Positions 1 to 5,042 of a DNA stretch of 5,042 nt are shown here, one piece after another (position 1 is the first letter of the stretch; each line of letters starts with the position of its first letter). The DNA comes from Bacteroidales bacterium Bact_16. Its GTDB lineage: Bacteria; Bacteroidota; Bacteroidia; Bacteroidales; UBA932. The notes under the pieces were generated by a model that was not told the origin of the DNA, did not search any database, and saw only the letters and a program-made list of their open reading frames with translations. Made by a program: the position numbers and the translations under genes. The stretch covers positions 1-5,042 of the forward strand of contig LUZH01000126.1 in the NCBI GenBank assembly GCA_001602885.1, in the 5' to 3' direction.

Positions 1-917
1 TTGTTGCACTTGGCAACGGTGCAGCTCATCGCAGGGTCGCTCTCCTGATAGCGGAGCTTGAGCTCCTTGAAGATGCCGTTGATGTGGCGCAGGGCCGCCG
101 TGGCCTTGTCGGCCGGGATGGCCACGACCGCCTCGGACTCGAACGGGATGGCGTTGCGCAGGCTGCCGCCGGTGAAGTCGGACACCTTGGCGCCATACTT
201 CTCGATGAGCGGGATCAGGGCGCGGACCATCACCTTGTTGGCGTTGGCGCGATACAGGGAAATGTCCATGCCGGAGTGGCCGCCGGCCAGACCGCGGATC
301 ACGATCTTGTAGCCGATGTAGCCACGCGGGGTGGTGAGCGTCTTGTACTTGAAGTCGGCCACGGCGTCCAGGCCGCCGGCGCAACCGATGCAGAGCTCCT
401 TCTCGTCCTCGGAGTCGAGGTTGAGGAGGATGTCGCCGTGCAGGATGCCGGGCTTGAGGGCGTCGGCGCCGCTCATGCCGGTCTCCTCGTCGTAGGTCAC
501 GAGCACCTCGACGGGGCCGTGCTTGACGGTCTTGTCCTCGGCCACGGCCATCGCCAGCGCGACGCCCAGGCCGTTGTCGGCGCCGAGCGTGGTGCCCTTG
601 GCCGTGACCCACTCGCCGTCGATGACGGTCTCGATCGGGTCCTTGAGAAAATCGTGGACGGTGTCCGCCGTCTTCTGCGGCACCATGTCCATATGTCCCT
701 GGAGAATGACTCCCTTGCGGTCCTCATAGCCGGGGGTGGCGGGGACGCGCATGATCACGTTGCCGGTCTCGTCGGCAAATGCCTCGACCTTGTGCTCCTT
801 GGCCCAGTCGAGCAGATACTTCCGAACAATCTCCTCGTGCTTGGAAGGACGGGGACAACGGGTAAGTCCGTAGAAATTGTTCCAGACAACAGCTGGTTGA
901 AGATCTTTGATAGTCAT
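1..917 (-). CDS. pepD: Aminoacyl-histidine dipeptidase (PepD-like, peptidase M20 family), C-terminus cut off by window edge
   Basis: This cytoplasmic metallo-dipeptidase hydrolyses Xaa-His and other dipeptides using a two-metal (usually zinc) centre. I translated it from the ATG at 917; the frame stays open to base 1, giving 305 residues of a family usually near 485, so roughly 180 C-terminal residues lie outside. All N-terminal active-site motifs are present: GHMDMV with H75 and D77 (metal ligand and its Asp), GADNG with bridging D114, DEET with E144/E145 (catalytic base and ligand), LDSED with D168, and GGHSG with H214. Spacing between the first four motifs matches E. coli PepD with a constant offset of five residues, as I remember that protein. 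The start follows the acyltransferase stop by 25 nt of AT-rich sequence without a Shine-Dalgarno, typical of Bacteroidota. I see no promoter of its own, so it is probably co-transcribed with the transporter and acyltransferase. Family is secure; exact substrate is inferred. Confidence 0.95.
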   Translation of the reverse strand, partial: MTIKDLQPAVVWNNFYGLTRCPRPSKHEEIVRKYLLDWAKEHKVEAFADETGNVIMRVPATPGYEDRKGVILQGHMDMVPQKTADTVHDFLKDPIETVIDGEWVTAKGTTLGADNGLGVALAMAVAEDKTVKHGPVEVLVTYDEETGMSGADALKPGILHGDILLNLDSEDEKELCIGCAGGLDAVADFKYKTLTTPRGYIGYKIVIRGLAGGHSGMDISLYRANANKVMVRALIPLIEKYGAKVSDFTGGSLRNAIPFESEAVVAIPADKATAALRHINGIFKELKLRYQESDPAMSCTVAKCN

Positions 918-942
918 AGTGAATTGTTTTTAATTTATTGGA

Positions 943-1854
943 TCAGGCAAAGCGCCGGTGGGTCCACAGGTAGTTGGCGGGTTGCTCCCGGATATCCTGT
1001 TCCACCAGCGTATAATATTGTTGCATAATGTCTTTCAGGTCCATCTTCGAAGCGTCTTCGCAGATGGGCGTATAGTGCAGGACGTAGTGGCCGCGGCGCT
1101 CCCGGCGCATGCTCAGGTACGCCACCGCCATGCCGAACTTGCGGGCGAGCGCCGCGGCGCCCGTCATCGTCTGCACCCGCTGGCCCAGAAAAGTGACTTC
1201 CATGTTGGCCGGCGAGGCGAAGTAGGGACGCTGGTCGGTGTTGACGTTGTACACCTTCTTTTCGTCCTTGTGGTTGAACGCATAGCGGACGAGGTCCTTG
1301 CTCTCGATATAGCCCGTGAAGCCCTTGCGGTCCCGCAGCGGCGCGAAGCGGTTGTCCCGCATGACCGCGTCCCAGGCCCGGCTGGACAGTTCGCGGTACA
1401 CCACGCAGAAGTTCTGCTCGGAGAAGGGGAGCGGGGTGTCGGTGTAGTTGTAGGAACCGATGCCGCCGAAGAGCTCCCAGTTGCCGCAGTGCGAGTACAT
1501 CACGACCAGGCTGGGCGCGGCCTCGAAGAGCTGCGCGGCCACCTCCGGGTTCTCGATCTCCACCAGGCGCTGCCGGCGCAGGCGCTCCGGCCGGCGGCAG
1601 CCGCCGAACCAGACGGCCTCGGCGATGATCTCGCCGAAATGCCGGTAGAACTCCTTGCGGATCGGTTTGAGGTCCCAGATGTTCACGTCGGGAAAGGCTT
1701 TGGTCAAGTTGTGCATCACCTCGTCGCGGCGATAGCGGAAGACGCTTTCCGCCAGCCAGGAGACGAAGCGCCCCAGCGCGTAGTGCGCGCGCAGCGGCAG
1801 CAGCCCCAGCAGGCGGAGCAGCCCTTTCAGAAGCCAGGTCCCGATCTTGCGCAT
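943..1854 (-). CDS. LpxL/HtrB-type lysophospholipid (lipid A) acyltransferase
   Basis: This 303-residue protein is of the inner-membrane acyltransferase family that adds a secondary acyl chain to the lipid A precursor at the cytoplasmic face. The N-terminus (residues about 5-40) is hydrophobic with interspersed Arg, fitting a membrane anchor. The catalytic HX4E motif is SHCGNWE, with H122 and E127. Other family marks are DQRP at 207-210, FLG at 222-224, the TMTGAAALARKFGM stretch at 229-242 and the closing YLWTHRRF at 295-302. Length is normal (about 300). The ATG at 1854 lies 3 nt after the stop of the peptide transporter gene, implying translational coupling, and pepD follows 25 nt after its own TGA stop. 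The family is clear. That the acceptor is lipid A rather than another lipid is inferred from the family, because no other lipid A gene is in view. The link to peptide uptake is not obvious. Confidence 0.92.
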   Translation of the reverse strand: MRKIGTWLLKGLLRLLGLLPLRAHYALGRFVSWLAESVFRYRRDEVMHNLTKAFPDVNIWDLKPIRKEFYRHFGEIIAEAVWFGGCRRPERLRRQRLVEIENPEVAAQLFEAAPSLVVMYSHCGNWELFGGIGSYNYTDTPLPFSEQNFCVVYRELSSRAWDAVMRDNRFAPLRDRKGFTGYIESKDLVRYAFNHKDEKKVYNVNTDQRPYFASPANMEVTFLGQRVQTMTGAAALARKFGMAVAYLSMRRERRGHYVLHYTPICEDASKMDLKDIMQQYYTLVEQDIREQPANYLWTHRRFA

Positions 1855-1857
1855 GGA

Positions 1858-3531
1858 CTACTCGGCCGTGGCCGCGTTGATGCGCTTGAGCATGGCGAAC
1901 ATGATGCCGCCCGCGACGACGCAGAGCGCCATCAGGATGGCCCAGTTGGCCCAGAGCGGGACGTTCATCCACAGCAGGCCCGGGATGGAGCTGAGGTAGT
2001 TGCCCACGGCCGTGGAAGCGAACCAGAGACCCATCATCAGGCCCTTGTACTTGGGCGGCGCGACCTTGGACACGAAGGAGATGCCCATCGGGCTGAGGAG
2101 CAGCTCGGCGAAGGTCAGCACGAGGTAGGTGCTGATCAGGTACATCGGGACGACGGGATCCGGCGCCACGGTGCCCTGCAGGGCGGCCGGGGACGGCTGT
2201 CCGACGGAGCCCATGATCATGATGAGGTAGCCGAGGGCGGCCACGAACATGCCGAGACCGATCTTGACCGGGGCGCTGGGCTCCTTGCCCTTCTTGGCGA
2301 GCGCGCTGAAGATGGCCATCGAGATCGGGGTCAGGAAGACCACGTAGAACGGGTTGAACTGCTGGAAGAGCTGCGGCTGGATGTCGAGCACGGCGGGCAT
2401 GCCCTTGTAGAGCCAGAGGGCGCCGCCCCAGAGGGCGAGCGTGATGACGCCGCAGGTGATCTTGCCCTGTGCCTTCTCAGACTGGAAGGCGCCGAACAGC
2501 GTGTAGATGGAGGCGGCGATCAGCGCGAGGATCCAGATGTTGAAGCCGAGCTTCGGCCAGCCGGTGGCGGTGCTCTGCGTGTAGTCGCGGGCGAACCAGG
2601 TCAGCGACTGACCGTTCTGGTGGAACGCCATCCAGAAGAAGATGACCACGGCGAAGACCATGACCAGCGCGACGACGCGCTCGCGGGTCTGCTTCGGGGA
2701 CAGCTCCACGCTGGTGTTGCCCTGGGCGGCAGCCTGCTTGGCGTTGACGTCGGCGTGCTTGAACCAGTTGCGGCAGAAGAAGTAGATGGCGATGGAGATG
2801 ATCAGCGACACGCAGGCCACGGCGAAGCCCATGTTGTAGGCCGAGGACAGGTGCTCGATGTAGTAGGCGCTGAAGACCGAAGGATCCATGGCCGACACGG
2901 CGGCGTCGGGCATCACGGACTGCAGCTCGTCGAGACGGGCGGCGTTGTCCGCGCTGATGGTGCCGTCGAGCAGCTGGTGCGCCAGGGCGGGGATGTCGGC
3001 CTTGTAGACGAGGCCGGCCTTGCCGAGGAAGCGGTTGGTGATGGCCGTCGCGGCGGACGGGGCGAACATCGCGCCGATGTTGATCGCCATGTAGAACAGG
3101 CTGAACGCCGAATCGCGCTTGGCGGAATATTTCGGATCGTCATACAGGTTGCCCACCATCACCTGGAGGTTGCCCTTGAACAGGCCCGTGCCCACGCTGA
3201 TGAGGAACAGGGCGCCGATCATCAGGGCCACGCCCAGGCCGTTGGCGGCCGTCGGGATGGAGAGGGCGAGGTAGCCGACGAACATCACGCAGATGCCGGT
3301 GACCACGCACTTGCCGAAACCGATCTTGTCGGCGAGCCAGCCGCCGACAACGGGCATGAAGTAGACGAGGGCGAGGAAAATCGAGTAGAGCTGGCTGGCG
3401 GCTGCCTGCTCCCAGCCGAACTTGGCCTGGAGGAACAGCATGAAGATGGCCAGCATGGTGTAGTAACCAAAACGCTCGCCGGTGTTGGCGAGGGCTAAGG
3501 CATAGAGACCTTTAGGATGTCCTTTGAACAT
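1858..3531 (-). CDS. POT/PTR2 family proton-dependent di/tripeptide transporter (MFS)
   Basis: This 557-residue inner-membrane symporter belongs to the POT branch of the major facilitator superfamily, which imports di- and tripeptides with protons. Visible signatures are GERFGYY at 18-24 (ExxERFxYY motif of TM1), GGWLADKIGFGK at 63-74 (MFS loop 2-3), FSLFYMAINIGA at 143-154 (PTR2 signature on TM5), FWMAFHQNGQSLTWFA at 299-314 (TM7), NPFYVVFLTP at 393-402 and AELLLSPMGISFVSKVAPPKYKG at 475-497, with the conserved TM10 Glu at 476. Length and hydrophobic segments fit the 12+2 TM bacterial form. A soluble stretch of about 55 residues (roughly 172-227) lies between TM5 and TM6. The oddity is N16 where the first Glu of ExxER is expected. 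The gene is first in its unit: promoter elements lie 30-60 nt upstream, and the acyltransferase gene follows after 3 nt. Peptides are the family's usual substrate; the actual substrate is inferred. Confidence 0.95.
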   Translation of the reverse strand: MFKGHPKGLYALALANTGERFGYYTMLAIFMLFLQAKFGWEQAAASQLYSIFLALVYFMPVVGGWLADKIGFGKCVVTGICVMFVGYLALSIPTAANGLGVALMIGALFLISVGTGLFKGNLQVMVGNLYDDPKYSAKRDSAFSLFYMAINIGAMFAPSAATAITNRFLGKAGLVYKADIPALAHQLLDGTISADNAARLDELQSVMPDAAVSAMDPSVFSAYYIEHLSSAYNMGFAVACVSLIISIAIYFFCRNWFKHADVNAKQAAAQGNTSVELSPKQTRERVVALVMVFAVVIFFWMAFHQNGQSLTWFARDYTQSTATGWPKLGFNIWILALIAASIYTLFGAFQSEKAQGKITCGVITLALWGGALWLYKGMPAVLDIQPQLFQQFNPFYVVFLTPISMAIFSALAKKGKEPSAPVKIGLGMFVAALGYLIMIMGSVGQPSPAALQGTVAPDPVVPMYLISTYLVLTFAELLLSPMGISFVSKVAPPKYKGLMMGLWFASTAVGNYLSSIPGLLWMNVPLWANWAILMALCVVAGGIMFAMLKRINAATAE

Positions 3532-3562
3532 AAACAGTGATAGTAAGTTTTAGTCGTATCTA

Positions 3563-3593
3563 CAAAGATAACAAAAAAAAGGCCACCCTGCAA
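3563..3593 (-). promoter_or_regulatory. Bacteroidota-type promoter for the peptide transporter unit
   Basis: On the minus strand TATCTTTG (3570-3563) matches the Bacteroidota -7 consensus TAnnTTTG exactly. A TTG (3593-3591) lies 20 bp upstream, matching the -33 element and its usual spacing. Transcription would begin near 3557, leaving a leader of about 25 nt before the ATG at 3531. The leader is AT-rich and has no Shine-Dalgarno sequence. The TTG falls at the apex of the terminator hairpin of the preceding unit and the spacer includes its T-tract. The -7 match is strong; the -33 match is only three bases and could be chance. Confidence 0.7.
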
Positions 3594-3606
3594 GTGCAGG
3601 GCGGCC
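3573..3606 (-). terminator. Intrinsic (rho-independent) terminator of the kinase-HAD unit
   Basis: Read on the minus strand, bases 3606-3581 form a GC-rich hairpin (GGCCGCCCTGCA paired with TGCAGGGTGGCC around a very short loop) followed directly by eight T residues at 3580-3573. The one imperfect pair is a U-G wobble in minus-strand RNA but an A-C mismatch in plus-strand RNA, and only the minus strand has the T-tract, so the terminator works in the minus direction. It lies 37 nt after the HAD gene stop and ends the upstream transcription unit. Confidence 0.93.
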
Positions 3607-3616
3607 AATTCGGAGA

Positions 3617-3633
3617 CGCCGATTCCGTCGGCG
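3617..3633 (-). repeat. Small inverted repeat (6-bp hairpin) between HAD stop and terminator
   Basis: CGCCGA (3617-3622) and TCGGCG (3628-3633) are perfect inverted repeats around a 5-nt loop. They lie between the stop codon of the HAD gene and the main terminator hairpin, so in RNA they would make a second, weaker hairpin just upstream. It has no T-tract of its own. It may help stabilise the transcript end, or it may simply be chance in GC-rich DNA. Confidence 0.35.
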
Positions 3634-3642
3634 GAGCAGGCT

Positions 3643-4035
3643 TTACTTCATCCAGGGCCAGCGCTTTTTGCGCTTGCGCTTCTCCCGGCGCTCGGCGCGC
3701 TGCTGGCCGATCATCTCGTAGATGGTGTTCCAGTCGGGGATGCCGCCCAGGTTGCGGTCGTCGATGTAGACGTCCGCGATGACCTTGGCGGTGTAGCGCG
3801 GGAACAGCGCGTCCGGCGGGTTGTTGCTGTTGATGGAGTAGAAGTCCAGCCCCCTCTCGTGACAGAAGGCGACTGCCTCGTCGAGCAGTTCCTCCTCGCG
3901 GGACGTGAACAGGATGAGCCGGTTGCCCTCCTCCTGCAGCACCTGCAGGGTGTGGATGGCAAAGGGGAGTTCCTTCCCGATCTCAGGGTACTTGTTCTCG
4001 ACGATGGTGCCGTCGAAATCGACTGCGATGGTCAT
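3643..4035 (-). CDS. Small capless HAD-superfamily phosphatase (resembles the BT0820-type Bacteroidales family)
   Basis: This 130-residue cytoplasmic protein has a complete but minimal HAD core. Motif I is DFDGT with nucleophile D6 and acid/base D8; motif II is LFTSRE with T44 or S45; motif III is probably K84; motif IV is DVYIDDRN with D88 and D92/D93 for Mg2+. There is no room for a cap domain, so this is a C0-type HAD. Such enzymes often act on large substrates or oligomerise to close the active site. The sequence resembles a Bacteroidales HAD family I remember under the name BT0820, which I could not check. The last 18 residues are strikingly basic (11 Lys/Arg), ending KRWPWMK. The ATG at 4035 follows the BY-kinase stop by 2 nt, implying co-translation, and a strong terminator follows. 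Phosphatase activity is inferred from the motifs. The substrate is unknown: phosphotyrosine on the kinase or a sugar phosphate of the polysaccharide pathway are both plausible. Confidence 0.9.
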   Translation of the reverse strand: MTIAVDFDGTIVENKYPEIGKELPFAIHTLQVLQEEGNRLILFTSREEELLDEAVAFCHERGLDFYSINSNNPPDALFPRYTAKVIADVYIDDRNLGGIPDWNTIYEMIGQQRAERREKRKRKKRWPWMK

Positions 4036-4037
4036 GT

Positions 4038-5042
4038 TTATTTACGTTTGAAAATGCCGAGGAAACCTTTCTTCTTGGGCTCGTCGCCATAACCGTAACC
4101 ATAGCCGTAACCGTAGCCATATCCGTAGCCGTAACCGTAGCCGTAGGAGCCGAAGCCGTAGCCGCGGTGCTTCTTGATCTGCGGTCCGTTGAAGACGATG
4201 GCCATGTTGTGCAGGTTGCGTTTCTCGTTGAGCTCGTCCAGCTGCGGGAGGATACGGCGGTCAAGCTGGCCGCTGCGCAGGATGAACAGGTTGATGTCCA
4301 CGACGCGGTTCATCACCAGCGGGTCGGCGAGCATCTGGATAGGCACGCCGTCAAGCAGGACGTAGTCGTAGCTCTTGCGCAGCTCGGCCACCAGCTCGTC
4401 CAGGCGCGGGCGGCCCAGCAGCTCGGTCGGGTTGGGCGGGACGGCGCCGGCGGGGATGAAGTCGATGCCGCTCTTGACGTCCTTGTAGAGGATGTCGTCG
4501 ATGGTCAGGTCGAGGTCGTAGAGATAGTTCGACAGGCCCTTGGTCTTGTGGCGGAGGTTGAACACGCCGGACAGGGAGCGCTTGCGCATGTCGGTGTCGA
4601 CCAGCACCACGCGCTTCTGCGCGTCGGCCAGACAGGCGGCCATGTTGGCCGTGATGAACGTCTTGCCGGACGAAGAAGAGTAGGAGGTGGTGGCGATGAC
4701 CATCGGCAGCTGGCACTTGGCGTCCAGGAAGCTGAGGTTCGTGCACATCATGCGCATGGCTTCCGTGAAGATGCTGTGCGAGGTCGGGTCGTAGACGAAC
4801 GGCGACGGGTCGTCCTTACCGGGCTTGTGCTTGCTCGTCTTGAAGACGATGCCGCGCAGGGTGCTGTTGAGCGGGATCTCCGCGAGGAACGGCACGTCGA
4901 TGTTCTCCTCGATCTCCTTGCGCGTGCGGATCTTGGTGTCCAGGAACAGGCGCGCGATCAGGATGACGGCCGGGATGAGCAGGCCGATGAGGATGGCCAG
5001 CATGAAGATCTTCATGCGCTGCGGGGCGGTCGGGGTCAGGTT
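4038..5042 (-). CDS. Polysaccharide co-polymerase / BY-type tyrosine kinase (Wzc-like), C-terminal part only
   Basis: This is an inner-membrane regulator of capsule or exopolysaccharide chain length, whose cytoplasmic kinase autophosphorylates C-terminal tyrosines. The frame is open to the window edge (334 residues visible); the N-terminal Wzz region is missing. Residues counted from the ATG at 5015: a short TP..P stretch just before it and TM2 at about 4-24 (the Wzz-type exit segment); EAMRMMCTNL at 85-94 (EX2RX2R-like); Walker A SSSSGKT at 113-119 with K118; Walker A' VVLVDTDMR at 136-144; PAGAVPPNPTELL at 188-200; Walker B YVLLDG at 218-223 with D222. The tail (285-310) is a YGFGS segment followed by ten YG units, then DEPKKKGFLGIFKRK. 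That the start is not at 5015 is shown by open coding upstream and by that Met lying at the membrane segment. A HAD phosphatase gene follows after 2 nt. Oddities are Ser-rich Walker A in place of PGEGK, Cys for the second Arg of EX2RX2R, and the tail itself. Confidence 0.93.
   Translation of the reverse strand, partial: NLTPTAPQRMKIFMLAILIGLLIPAVILIARLFLDTKIRTRKEIEENIDVPFLAEIPLNSTLRGIVFKTSKHKPGKDDPSPFVYDPTSHSIFTEAMRMMCTNLSFLDAKCQLPMVIATTSYSSSSGKTFITANMAACLADAQKRVVLVDTDMRKRSLSGVFNLRHKTKGLSNYLYDLDLTIDDILYKDVKSGIDFIPAGAVPPNPTELLGRPRLDELVAELRKSYDYVLLDGVPIQMLADPLVMNRVVDINLFILRSGQLDRRILPQLDELNEKRNLHNMAIVFNGPQIKKHRGYGFGSYGYGYGYGYGYGYGYGYGYGDEPKKKGFLGIFKRK
4089..4145 (-). repeat. Hexanucleotide tandem repeat encoding ten Tyr-Gly units
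   Basis: On the plus strand this reads as about nine and a half copies of a 6-bp unit of the form (A/G)TA(A/G/T)CC, which on the coding strand is GG(T/C/A) TA(T/C). It lies in frame within the BY-kinase gene and encodes the Tyr-Gly tail. Codons vary (GGT, GGC, GGA; TAT, TAC), so copies are not identical in DNA although the protein repeat is perfect. A longer period is visible: bases 4102-4118 and 4126-4142 are identical over 17 nt, a 24-bp offset that suggests an internal duplication of four units. Confidence 0.93.

Noticed and set aside
918..942. A separate promoter for pepD in the AT-rich 25-nt gap
   Set aside because: No TAnnTTTG match or suitably spaced TTG is visible in the gap or just upstream. 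The AT-richness is better explained as a Bacteroidota translation-initiation leader.
84..1028. A plus-strand open frame of 314 codons antisense to pepD
   Set aside because: Same compositional signature as other antisense shadows. The minus strand encodes an intact PepD N-terminal region with all metal-site motifs in order.
935..1972. A second minus-strand frame overlapping the acyltransferase
   Set aside because: The translation is Arg/Ala/Pro-rich frame-shadow sequence with no motif, whereas the 943-1854 frame carries HX4E, DQRP and WTHRRF motifs.
958..3498. A plus-strand open frame of 846 codons running antisense through the acyltransferase and transporter genes
   Set aside because: Its translation is a low-complexity mix of Gly, His, Asp, Glu, Val and Arg with no recognisable domain or hydrophobic pattern, and it crosses the junction of two well-supported minus-strand genes. 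It is explained by GC-rich third positions that remove stop codons from the antisense frame.
4089..4145. Reading the hexanucleotide repeat as a non-coding minisatellite or a CRISPR-like array
   Set aside because: The unit is 6 bp with no spacers, lies in frame in a well-supported gene, and gives a perfect amino-acid repeat at the place where BY-kinases carry their tyrosine cluster.
4038..5015. Starting the BY-kinase at the ATG at 5015 as a complete short protein
   Set aside because: The same frame continues open to the window edge with a Pro-containing sequence typical of the Wzz exit region, and the Met lies at the very start of TM2, so this is an internal Met of a longer protein.

Overview
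This is a GC-rich stretch in which every gene lies on the minus strand, so transcription runs from high to low coordinates. It most likely comes from a high-GC member of the Bacteroidota, probably Bacteroidales. The evidence is a near-perfect Bacteroidota-type promoter (TTG, 20 bp, TAnnTTTG), AT-rich leaders without a clear Shine-Dalgarno sequence, and protein sequences that resemble Bacteroidales homologues as I remember them. No mobile element, CRISPR array, tRNA or rRNA was found.

Layout, in transcription order. (1) 5042-4038: the C-terminal part of a Wzc-type polysaccharide co-polymerase/BY-kinase. The N-terminal Wzz region lies outside the window. The visible part ends in an almost pure Tyr-Gly repeat tail. 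(2) 4035-3643: a small capless HAD-type phosphatase that starts 2 nt after the kinase stop. (3) 3642-3532: a non-coding junction with a strong intrinsic terminator for the first unit and, overlapping it, a promoter for the second. (4) 3531-1858: a POT/PTR2 family proton-dependent oligopeptide transporter. (5) 1854-943: an LpxL/HtrB-type acyltransferase starting 3 nt after the transporter stop. (6) 917-1: the first 305 residues of a PepD-type aminoacyl-histidine dipeptidase (M20 family), cut by the window edge.

There are therefore two transcription units. The upstream one is an exopolysaccharide or capsule control pair (kinase plus putative phosphatase). The downstream one combines di/tripeptide uptake (POT) with cytoplasmic dipeptide hydrolysis (PepD), and a lipid A-type acyltransferase sits between them. 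Most of this is ordinary core metabolism. The points worth a second look are the Tyr-Gly tail encoded by a hexanucleotide repeat, the tight coupling of the kinase to a HAD phosphatase, divergent kinase motifs, the missing first Glu in the transporter's ExxER motif, and the terminator that appears to carry the -33 element of the next promoter. I do not see a clearly undescribed system.
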